6,848 nt of DNA from CAZCEC01 sp964497615 (lineage in GTDB: Bacteria > Chloroflexota > Anaerolineae > Anaerolineales > UBA6663): assembly GCA_964497615.1 (NCBI GenBank), contig CAZCEC010000132.1:1-6848 (forward strand). The letters are read 5' to 3'. A program made the translations under genes and the position numbers. This document shows positions 1-5,613 of this stretch, piece by piece. Positions within the stretch are counted from its first letter, which is position 1. Each line of letters begins with the position of its first letter. A model generated the notes under the pieces. The model was not told where the DNA came from, did no database searches, and was given only the letters and a program-made list of their open reading frames with translations.

Positions 1-42
1 TTGGCCGGCGACGGCCTGGGAGAGTAGGTCACCGCCAACTGC
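1..42 (+). rRNA. rrf: 5S ribosomal RNA, 3' end (partial)
   Basis: The segment around 20-37 reads GAGAGTAGGTCACCGCCA, the highly conserved 3' part of bacterial 5S rRNA (E. coli has GAGAGTAGGGAACTGCCA at the same place). The gene begins before the window, so only about the last 40 bases are present. The 3' end is set by analogy with E. coli 5S and is uncertain by a few bases because the pairing 5' strand is missing. No CDS is seen over this stretch. Two hairpins follow, as expected at the end of an rRNA operon. Confidence 0.82.
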
Positions 43-52
43 TCTGTGCCCT

Positions 53-74
53 GCTTCAGTCACCCGACTGAGGC
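53..74 (+). other. Small hairpin just downstream of 5S rRNA
   Basis: Bases 53-61 pair with 66-74 around the four-base loop ACCC. That gives nine pairs, one of them G-T. It sits between the 5S 3' end and the larger hairpin at 79-118. It could be part of a two-hairpin terminator or a 3'-end processing or stability element for the rRNA transcript; the sequence does not decide which. Confidence 0.45.
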
Positions 75-78
75 CCTC

Positions 79-118
79 GGGGGCGCGTATGGCTGGCTTA
101 CCAGCCGTGCGCGCCCCC
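79..118 (+). terminator. Strong hairpin terminator of the rRNA operon
   Basis: Bases 79-96 pair with 101-118 around the loop CTTA. The 18-pair stem has no mismatch and only two G-T wobbles, and is capped at its base by a G5/C5 block. The following bases (GTGCCGTTTAAC) hold only a short T run (125-127), so the U-tract is poor, but the stem is exceptionally stable and stands directly behind the 5S gene. It should insulate the sigma-factor gene from rRNA transcription. Termination itself is inferred. Confidence 0.75.
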
Positions 119-155
119 GTGCCGTTTAACGCCCCACCGCGCCGCCGCCGGGTGG

Positions 156-164
156 TGGTATGAT
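156..164 (+). promoter_or_regulatory. Extended -10 promoter of the ECF sigma gene
   Basis: TGGTATGAT fits the extended -10 form TGnTATRAT. No convincing -35 hexamer is seen 16-18 bases upstream, which an extended -10 can tolerate. Transcription would start near 171-172, on the ATG at 172, giving a leaderless or nearly leaderless mRNA. The alternative ATG at 160 lies inside this box. A housekeeping-type box here would mean the operon need not depend only on its own ECF factor. Confidence 0.5.
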
Positions 165-171
165 TCGACCG

Positions 172-792
172 ATGGACGAACCGGCCCTCATCCTCGAGGC
201 GCAATCCGGCGACCTGAACGCCTTCAATCGCCTGGTCCTCGAATATCAGACCCCCGTCTACAACCTGGCCTACCGCATCATGGGCGAGGCCGACTCGGCG
301 GCTGATGCGGCGCAGGAGGCTTTTATCTCCGCCTACAAGAACCTGCGCCACTACCGCGGCGGGTCGTTCAAGGCCTGGCTGCTGCGCATTGTCACCAATG
401 CCTGCTACGACGAACTGCGCCGCCGCAAGCGGCGCCCGGCGGCCTCGCTGGAGGCCCTCACCGTGGTCGAGGCCGGACCCGACGCCGAAACCGAAGCCAA
501 CCTGGTCTCGCGCGACGAATCGCCCGAGGATCATGCCCAGCGGCGCGAGCTGGCCCGCCACCTCCAGAGCTGCCTGGATGCCCTGCCCGAGGACATGCGC
601 ACCGTGGTGGTCATGTCGGACGTGATGGAGATGGAGTATGCCGAGATCGCGGCCAGCACTGGCGCTGCGCTGGGCACCGTCAAGTCGCGCCTGTCGCGCG
701 CCCGCGCCCGGCTGCGCGACTGCCTGCGCCAGGGCGAAAACTGGGAACTTCTTCCCCGTGCTTTCCGTCTAGAAGAAGAGACCAGCCCATGA
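172..792 (+). CDS. ECF-type RNA polymerase sigma factor (sigma-70 family, RpoE/SigW-like)
   Basis: This protein of about 206 residues directs RNA polymerase to a specific regulon, probably for envelope or extracytoplasmic stress. Region sigma-2 spans about residues 10-90: the opening AQSGDLNAFNRLV is typical, DAAQEAFISAYKNL matches region 2.2, and SFKAWLLRIVTNACYDELRRRKRR covers 2.3-2.4 with its basic end. A charged linker (about 91-135) joins region sigma-4 (about 136-190), whose helix-turn-helix includes EYAEIAASTGAALGTVKSRLSRARARL. Regions 1.1 and 3 are absent, as in ECF factors. I chose ATG 172 over ATG 160 because 160 lies in an apparent extended -10 box, no good ribosome-binding site precedes 160, and family members usually begin a few residues before ALI.EAQ.GD. 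The stop overlaps the anti-sigma start (ATGA), showing translational coupling. The exact ECF group cannot be assigned by eye. Confidence 0.93.
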   Translation: MDEPALILEAQSGDLNAFNRLVLEYQTPVYNLAYRIMGEADSAADAAQEAFISAYKNLRHYRGGSFKAWLLRIVTNACYDELRRRKRRPAASLEALTVVEAGPDAETEANLVSRDESPEDHAQRRELARHLQSCLDALPEDMRTVVVMSDVMEMEYAEIAASTGAALGTVKSRLSRARARLRDCLRQGENWELLPRAFRLEEETSP

Positions 793-1643
793 CCACGACG
801 CAAGACTTCGACCGGCTTTCCGCCTATCTGGACGATCAACTCCCGGCCCGCGACCGGGCGGCCCTGGAGGCGCGCCTGGCCGCCGAGCCTGAACTGCGCT
901 CTTCCCTGAACGATCTGCGCCTGACCGTGCGTGCCCTGCGCGCGCTGCCTCACGTCAAGGCGCCGCGGAACTTCACGCTGACACCCGCGCAGGCAAAAGG
1001 TGCCAGTTTCAGCGCCCCGCGGCGCGGCCCGCTCTTCCCAGTGCTTCGCTTCGCCACGGCGATGTCGGCCCTGGCGCTGGCCGTGGTGCTGGTGGGCGAC
1101 CTGGGCGGCGGCTTCCTGGCCGCCAGCGTGCGCCAGGATGCCACGGCCGGCGGCGAGGTGGAAGTGGCCCTGGCGCCGCCGACGGAGACCGTCGAGGAGA
1201 TGGCCGTGCCGGCCGAGGCGCCCGCGCCCTCTGAGACTCCTGCCGCCGAGATGGACGCCATGGTGGGCGAGGGCGAGGCAGGCGCCGCCGATGAAGGGAC
1301 CGGCACCCTGGAGGCCGCGGAGGCCACCATCGAGACAGCACTCGTCGCGCCGGAAGCCGCCGTCTCGACCACGCCCACCGGCGAGGCTGACCGCACCCTG
1401 GCCCCCACCGCCGAGCCCAGTCCCAAGACCGTGGAGCCGACCCCCACGCCGTTGATCGTGGCGGAGGCTCCGCCCAGCGCGACCGAGGACCTCTTCTACA
1501 GCGCCGACGACTCGGCCATGACCAGTCAGGTTGCCGAACCGCCGCGGGCCGGGCTGACGCCCCTGCGTCTGGTTGAGGTGGGCCTGATTGTCCTGACGGT
1601 GCTCCTGGCCGCCGCTGCCTGGGTGACGCGGCGCAGCGGCTAG
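789..1643 (+). CDS. Membrane anti-sigma factor for the upstream ECF sigma
   Basis: This 284-residue protein probably holds the ECF factor at the membrane until a signal inactivates it. The N-terminal 60 residues (LSAYLDDQLPARDRAALEARL onward) resemble the helical anti-sigma domain of RsiW/RseA-type proteins. The usual zinc motif HxxxCxxC is missing: its expected positions hold R29, E33 and L36, and the whole protein has no cysteine. A first membrane helix lies at about 86-103. Residues 104-260 are a low-complexity segment rich in Ala, Glu, Pro and Thr, probably outside the membrane. A second helix (about 261-279) ends in TRRSG. Positive charges before helix 1 and after helix 2 place both ends in the cytoplasm. 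The start codon overlaps the sigma stop. Role and topology are inferred from domain likeness and gene position; no binding partner is known for the outer segment. Confidence 0.85.
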   Translation: MTTTQDFDRLSAYLDDQLPARDRAALEARLAAEPELRSSLNDLRLTVRALRALPHVKAPRNFTLTPAQAKGASFSAPRRGPLFPVLRFATAMSALALAVVLVGDLGGGFLAASVRQDATAGGEVEVALAPPTETVEEMAVPAEAPAPSETPAAEMDAMVGEGEAGAADEGTGTLEAAEATIETALVAPEAAVSTTPTGEADRTLAPTAEPSPKTVEPTPTPLIVAEAPPSATEDLFYSADDSAMTSQVAEPPRAGLTPLRLVEVGLIVLTVLLAAAAWVTRRSG

Positions 1644-1652
1644 GCCGCGTGT

Positions 1653-1693
1653 GTTGGACCAGCCGGCAAGGTTTCGCTTCCGGTCGGTCCAAC
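1653..1693 (+). other. Long imperfect hairpin between anti-sigma and Nudix genes
   Basis: GTTGGACC (1653-1660) pairs with GGTCCAAC (1686-1693). Inside, CCGG (1663-1666) pairs with CCGG (1680-1683), and AAG (1668-1670) with CTT (1677-1679), around the loop GTTTCG. G1662-T1684 is a wobble, A1661/C1685 a mismatch and C1667 a bulge. It begins 10 bases after the anti-sigma stop, so it may be that operon's transcription end or a 3' stabilising structure. No T run follows, which weakens an intrinsic-terminator reading. Its 3' arm also covers the expected -35 position of the Nudix promoter, so a protein-binding operator is possible. Confidence 0.6.
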
Positions 1694-1705
1694 GCAAGAT
1701 CCATC

Positions 1706-1711
1706 TATAAT
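1706..1711 (+). promoter_or_regulatory. -10 box (TATAAT) of the Nudix gene
   Basis: A perfect TATAAT ends eight bases before the ATG at 1720. Transcription would start at about 1718-1719, leaving almost no 5' leader, and no Shine-Dalgarno sequence is visible. The expected -35 site (about 1683-1688) has no TTGACA-like match and lies in the 3' arm of the hairpin at 1653-1693. Confidence 0.5.
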
Positions 1712-1719
1712 TCCATCGC

Positions 1720-2214
1720 ATGACCGAGATCAAATTCTGCCCGCAGTGCGGCAACGCCGTGGAGCGCCGCGAGGCCTATGGGGCGGTGCGCCCGGTCTGC
1801 CCGCGGTGCGGGCGGGTGCATTTCGCCGATCCCAAGGTGGCGGTGGGCCTCGTCATCACGCGTGCTGGGCAGTTGCTGTTGGTCCGCCGGGGCAACGACC
1901 CGGAGAAGGGCAAGTGGTCGGTGCCAGCCGGGTTTGTGGACGCGGGCGAGGACCCGGCCCAGGCCGCTGAACGCGAGGCCTTGGAAGAGACCGGCCTGCA
2001 AGTGCGCATCACCGGGCTGTTGGATGTGCACGGCCGCCAGGGCGACACCGAAGGCGCCGATATCCTGATCGTTTACCGCGCCGAAGTCGTCGGCGGCGCG
2101 CTGCGGCCGGGCGACGACGCGGCCGAGGCCGGTTATTTCAGTCCGGAGGCGCTGCCAGAATTGGCGTTCGCCTCCACCCGGCGAGTGGTGGAGCGCTGGC
2201 AGAATGACGTATAA
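1720..2214 (+). CDS. Zinc-ribbon Nudix hydrolase
   Basis: This 164-residue soluble enzyme hydrolyses a nucleoside diphosphate linked to another group; the substrate (such as ADP-ribose, NADH or a damaged nucleotide) cannot be read from the sequence. An N-terminal zinc ribbon is formed by C7, C10, C27 and C30 (CPQC and CPRC). The Nudix box at 71-93 matches GX5EX7REUXEEXGU exactly, with the metal-binding REALEE segment intact, so catalysis is expected. The ribbon-plus-Nudix order recalls NudC, but NudC is about 257 residues and has an SQPWPFPxS motif after the box, absent here. The protein is therefore one of the short zinc-ribbon Nudix enzymes rather than true NudC. It appears to have its own promoter directly before the start. 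The stop codon TAA (2212-2214) sits within another TATAAT box serving the next gene. Confidence 0.93.
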   Translation: MTEIKFCPQCGNAVERREAYGAVRPVCPRCGRVHFADPKVAVGLVITRAGQLLLVRRGNDPEKGKWSVPAGFVDAGEDPAQAAEREALEETGLQVRITGLLDVHGRQGDTEGADILIVYRAEVVGGALRPGDDAAEAGYFSPEALPELAFASTRRVVERWQNDV

Positions 2215-2215
2215 T
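2210..2215 (+). promoter_or_regulatory. -10 box (TATAAT) for the cyclase gene, overlapping the Nudix stop codon
   Basis: A perfect TATAAT covers the last coding bases and the TAA stop of the Nudix gene. A start near 2222 would give a leader of about 38 bases before the cyclase ATG at 2260. No clear -35 is seen at the usual distance (around 2187-2192). The leader includes a small G4/C4 dyad (2224-2227 with 2235-2238) and no strong ribosome-binding site. The assignment rests on the exact match and the position. Confidence 0.45.
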
Positions 2216-2259
2216 TCTCCCCAGGGGCCAATGACCCCCATGTTGGGATTCCTGCCTGT

Positions 2260-3966
2260 ATGCCTTCTGGCGTTTACCCCTTAGCCCAGCAACTCGGCGA
2301 ACTGAGCAAGCTCGCGGCCGACACCAAGACACTCCTTTCCACCCAAAAGGAGATGCTGACGCGCGCCGGCCTGGGCTATCCGCCTGGCGTCATGGACAGC
2401 CTGGCGGCCCTGCGCGATCAATTGGAACGCCTGCGTCCCATCATCGAATCCCTGGAAGCGGAGAAATCGCGCCTGCAGGCCTTGGCCGACACATCCGGCG
2501 TTATCAACTCGTCGCTCGATCTCACCACCGTGCTCAACACGGTGATGGACACCATCGTCCGCCTGACGGGCGCCGAGCGCGGCTTCCTGATGCTGATGAA
2601 CGACCGCGGCGAGTTGGAATTCCGCATCGCCCGCAACGTGGAGCGCGAGTCGCTCGACTCATCTGCCTTCCAGGTCAGCCGCACCGTGGTGGACCAGGTG
2701 GCGCAGAGTGGCGAGCCGGTGGTGACCACCAACGCCCAGGCCGATCCGCGCTTCTCGGCCCAGGAGAGCGTGGTGGGCTACAACCTGCGCTCCATCGTGT
2801 GCGTGCCGCTCACGCTGCGCTCGGTCATCACCGGCGTTATCTATGTGGACAACCGCATCCGCACCGGGTTGTTCAGCGAGCGCGAGCGCGATCTGTTGGC
2901 CTCCTTCGCCAACCAGGCCGCCATCGCCATCGAGAATGCGCGCCAGTTCCAGGAAGTGACCGAGCTCAAGAACTTGCTCGACAACGTCTTTGCCTCCATT
3001 GCCTCGGGGGTCATTACCACCGACTTCGACAACCGGATCACGCTGGCCAATCGCTCCGCCGCGGACATCATCGGCCGGCCCGAAATCGACCTGGTGGGCC
3101 AATCTCTGCTAACGGCCGTGCCCGGCATCACCGAGGACTTTGCCAGCGTGCTGGCGCGGGTCAAGAGCGACCTGCGCGCGGTCGTCGGCCATGAGCTGCG
3201 CGCTGTGCTGCCCGACCGGGGCGTGCTCGACTGGACCTTCAACATCTCGGCCCTGAAGGATGGCACCGAAGCGCCGCAGGGCCTGGCGATTGTGCTCGAC
3301 GACCAGACCGAGAAGAAGCGCTTGCAGAGCAAGTACGAGGTCTTCAAGCGCATGGTGCCGCCAGCGGTTATCAACCGTCTCAATCCGGAGAGCCTGGCGC
3401 TGGGCGGCACGCGCAAGGAAGTCAGCATCATCTTCGCTGATGTGCAGGGCTTCACTGCGTTTAGCGAAGTCCTCGACCCGGAAGTCCTGATCAAGGTGCT
3501 CAACCGCTACGTGGGCACTGCCGCCGAGGCGCTGCTGCTGCACGAGGCTACGGTGGACAAGTATGTGGGCGATGCGGTGATGGCCTTCTTCAACGCTCCC
3601 GACGACCAGCCCGACCACGCCGAGCGCGCCGTGCGCGCCGCCATCCGCATGCGGGATGACATCCTCGCCCTGCACGAGGTGATGGAGCCTCAGTTCCGGC
3701 TTTCGTTCCGGATTGCCGTCCACCTGGGCGAGGCCGTGGTGGGCCTGGTGGGCACGCAGGACCGGCTGGACTACACCATCATCGGCGATACCGTCAACAC
3801 CGCCAAGCGCCTGCAGGAGAACGGGCAGCCCGGCAAGGTCTATCTGAGCGATACGTTCTATGCGCGGGTGAAGCCCATGGTGCGGGTCAATCCGCTGGAG
3901 GCGCTGCACGTCAAGAATCGTGTGCAGCCCATTCCCGTGTTTGAGCTGCTCGATCTGGTGTGTTAG
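2260..3966 (+). CDS. GAF-PAS class III nucleotidyl cyclase (probable adenylate cyclase)
   Basis: This 568-residue protein probably makes cAMP from ATP in response to a signal sensed by its N-terminal domains. Order: an unassigned helical segment (1-50), a likely coiled coil (about 50-80), a GAF domain (about 75-226), a signalling helix, a PAS domain (about 238-350) and the cyclase domain (about 383-565). Both metal aspartates are present (D394 in FADVQGFT, D438 in DKYVGDAVMAFF). The base-selecting pair is K434 and T506 (LDYTIIGDTVN); Lys with Asp or Thr is the adenylate cyclase pattern, while guanylate cyclases use Glu and Cys or similar. N513 and R517, expected for transition-state binding, are also present, so one chain can supply a full homodimer site. 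No membrane helix or signal peptide is visible, so it should be cytosolic. The start at 2260 is the first in-frame ATG after the upstream promoter; other nearby ATGs (2231, 2240) are out of frame. An intrinsic terminator follows 30 bases after the stop. Confidence 0.93.
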   Translation: MPSGVYPLAQQLGELSKLAADTKTLLSTQKEMLTRAGLGYPPGVMDSLAALRDQLERLRPIIESLEAEKSRLQALADTSGVINSSLDLTTVLNTVMDTIVRLTGAERGFLMLMNDRGELEFRIARNVERESLDSSAFQVSRTVVDQVAQSGEPVVTTNAQADPRFSAQESVVGYNLRSIVCVPLTLRSVITGVIYVDNRIRTGLFSERERDLLASFANQAAIAIENARQFQEVTELKNLLDNVFASIASGVITTDFDNRITLANRSAADIIGRPEIDLVGQSLLTAVPGITEDFASVLARVKSDLRAVVGHELRAVLPDRGVLDWTFNISALKDGTEAPQGLAIVLDDQTEKKRLQSKYEVFKRMVPPAVINRLNPESLALGGTRKEVSIIFADVQGFTAFSEVLDPEVLIKVLNRYVGTAAEALLLHEATVDKYVGDAVMAFFNAPDDQPDHAERAVRAAIRMRDDILALHEVMEPQFRLSFRIAVHLGEAVVGLVGTQDRLDYTIIGDTVNTAKRLQENGQPGKVYLSDTFYARVKPMVRVNPLEALHVKNRVQPIPVFELLDLVC

Positions 3967-3995
3967 TCAGCGCCGCGGGCGCATTGCCGAGAGCC

Positions 3996-4019
3996 AAAAC
4001 CCGCCCGACCGCGGGTTTT
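3996..4019 (+). terminator. Intrinsic terminator after the cyclase gene
   Basis: AAAACCCGC (3996-4004) pairs perfectly with GCGGGTTTT (4011-4019) around a six-base loop, and the 3' side ends in a four-T run. It lies 30 bases after the cyclase stop. Because the A run mirrors the T run it could work in both directions, but no minus-strand gene reads into it here. It separates the cyclase and glycosyltransferase transcripts. Confidence 0.8.
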
Positions 4020-4035
4020 GTGTGTTAACAGGCTG

Positions 4036-5556
4036 ATGTTGAACTGGGTGACCTGGATTTATGCCGCCGTCCTGCTGGTCATGGCGGCCTATGGGTTGTA
4101 TATGCTGCTGATGGCGGTGCTGGCGGCCGGGCTGTGGCTGGCCGCGCGCCGCGCCTCCGCGCCGCCGGCCCAGCCTGCCTCCGCGGAACGCCTCTGGCCG
4201 CACGTGCTGGTCCAACTGCCTTTGTACAATGAGCGCTACGTGGCCGAGCGGCTGATTGATGCGGTGGCCGGGCTGGACTATCCCGCGGACCGCCTCACCA
4301 TCCAGGTGCTGGACGACTCGACCGACGACACCGTCCTCCTGGCCCGCGCCCGCGCCGCCCATCACCGCGCGCGCGGCGTGAACGTTGAGTATCGGCACCG
4401 CGCCCGCCGCACTGGCTACAAGGCCGGCGCCCTGGCCGAAGGGCTGCGCGGGAGCCAGGCCGAGTTCACGGCCATCTTCGACGCCGACTTCGTGCCCGCG
4501 CCCGACTTTCTGCGCCGCGCGCTGCCCGCCTTCGACGGCCAGCCGCGCCTGGCCCTGGTGCAGGCGCGCTGGGAGCACCTCAATCACGCCCGCGATGCGC
4601 TTACCCAGGCTGAAGGTCTGGCGCTGGACGCTTACTTTGGGGTGGAGCAGTTTGTGCGCGCGCAGCTGGGGCTGCTGATGAACTTCAACGGCAGTGCCGG
4701 GGTGTGGCGCCGCGCGGCCATCGACGACGCGGGCGGCTGGCAGGCCGATACCCTCTCGGAAGACCTGGACCTGTCGTTCCGCGCGCAGTTGCGGGGCTGG
4801 CGCCTCACTTACCTGCCCCGCCTGAGCGCGCCGGCCGAACTGCCCACCACGCTGGCGGCGTTCAAGCGCCAGCAATCGCGCTGGGCGCAGGGTTCATTCC
4901 AGGTGTTGGGCAAGCTGGGCCGGCAGTTGGCCGGCGCGCGCCTGCCGTTGTGGCTGCGGCTGCAAGGGTTGATCTCGCTGTCGGGCTATCTGCCGCATCC
5001 CTGCATGGTGCTCTCGCTGCTGCTGAGCCTGCCCGTGGTGTTGTGGGGGAGCGATTTGCCGCCCGCCTTTGGCGTGGTGGGGTTGGCGGGTCTGGGCCCG
5101 CTGGCCATGGGCGTGGTCGGGCAGTTGATCTTGCGGCGCGATTGGCCTCGCCTCCTTTACTTGCCAGCCCTTATGCTGCTCGGGATCGGCCTGGCGGTGT
5201 CCAATACCCAGGCCGCCTGGCAGGCCCTCGCGGGAAAAGTGAGCGAGTTCCGCCGCACACCCAAGGCACCGGCAGGGGCGGCCGGCGCCTATGCGATTCC
5301 GCTGGACTGGACTACCTGGGCGGAGGCGGTGCTGGCCGCCTATGCCCTGGCAACGGGCTTGCTGGCCCTGACGCGCGCCCCCGGCCTGGCGCCGATGGCA
5401 TTTCTCTATGCGCTGGCGTTTGGCGTCACAGCCGCGCTGGGTTTCTGGCAGAGTCGCGGCGCCGCCCGCCGCGCACCCCGCCGGTGGACGGTGGGCGGGG
5501 CGCGGCCCCGTGCCCGCCGGCGCCGACCAAACGCGCAGACTGGCGCCGGCGACTAG
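4036..5556 (+). CDS. CslA-like processive GT2 membrane glycosyltransferase
   Basis: This membrane enzyme of about 506 residues transfers sugar from a nucleotide sugar, probably building a beta-linked polysaccharide or glycolipid. One N-terminal membrane helix region (about 5-35) precedes the GT2 catalytic domain: VLVQLPLYNE, IQVLDDSTDDT (Asp pair 93-94), the DxD motif DAD at 149-151, the catalytic-base segment SEDLDL (241-246) and QxxRW (Q279, R282, W283). About four or five membrane helices follow (about 305-480), then a very basic Arg-rich tail. The phrases IQVLDDSTDDT and EFRRTPK closely resemble plant CslA/CslC glucomannan synthases and their bacterial relatives; the acceptor and product are inferred. 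No PilZ domain is seen, unlike BcsA, so direct c-di-GMP control is not indicated. An in-frame TTG at 4018 would place the start inside the preceding terminator, so I prefer ATG 4036. The gene ends 57 bases from a converging gene. Confidence 0.9.
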   Translation: MLNWVTWIYAAVLLVMAAYGLYMLLMAVLAAGLWLAARRASAPPAQPASAERLWPHVLVQLPLYNERYVAERLIDAVAGLDYPADRLTIQVLDDSTDDTVLLARARAAHHRARGVNVEYRHRARRTGYKAGALAEGLRGSQAEFTAIFDADFVPAPDFLRRALPAFDGQPRLALVQARWEHLNHARDALTQAEGLALDAYFGVEQFVRAQLGLLMNFNGSAGVWRRAAIDDAGGWQADTLSEDLDLSFRAQLRGWRLTYLPRLSAPAELPTTLAAFKRQQSRWAQGSFQVLGKLGRQLAGARLPLWLRLQGLISLSGYLPHPCMVLSLLLSLPVVLWGSDLPPAFGVVGLAGLGPLAMGVVGQLILRRDWPRLLYLPALMLLGIGLAVSNTQAAWQALAGKVSEFRRTPKAPAGAAGAYAIPLDWTTWAEAVLAAYALATGLLALTRAPGLAPMAFLYALAFGVTAALGFWQSRGAARRAPRRWTVGGARPRARRRRPNAQTGAGD

Positions 5557-5613
5557 CTCAGCCTGATCACTGCATCTGTGGCTACGGCCTTTGCGAGGCG
5601 CACCCTGTGGGAG
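5557..5613. other. Short gap between converging genes, no clear terminator
   Basis: This 57-base interval separates the stops of the plus-strand glycosyltransferase and the minus-strand desulfhydrase. I find only a weak four-pair dyad (GCCT with AGGC near 5586-5599) and no T run on either strand. The two transcripts may therefore overlap at their 3' ends or end by a factor-dependent route. Confidence 0.4.

Noticed and set aside
160..171. Upstream ATG of the sigma gene at 160
   Set aside because: It is part of an extended -10 box, lacks a ribosome-binding site and adds four residues not typical of the family; still possible if a promoter further upstream is used.
531..1754. Long minus-strand open frame opposite the sigma and anti-sigma genes (about 407 codons)
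   Set aside because: Its translation is Gly/Arg/His-rich low-complexity sequence with no recognisable domain, and the plus strand carries two clear family proteins. Such antisense frames are common in GC-rich DNA.
1720..2214. Naming the Nudix protein NudC (NADH pyrophosphatase / RNA deNADding enzyme)
   Set aside because: It has the zinc ribbon and Nudix box but is about 90 residues too short and lacks the SQPWPFPxS motif that defines NudC.
3967..4875. Minus-strand open frame opposite the glycosyltransferase (about 302 codons)
   Set aside because: It has Gln/Arg/Gly-rich composition, no domain, and runs through the intrinsic terminator; the plus strand encodes an intact GT2 enzyme.
2260..5556. 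Cyclase and glycosyltransferase as one signalling-controlled polysaccharide system
   Set aside because: A strong intrinsic terminator separates them and the glycosyltransferase has no nucleotide-binding domain such as PilZ, so nothing beyond adjacency supports it.
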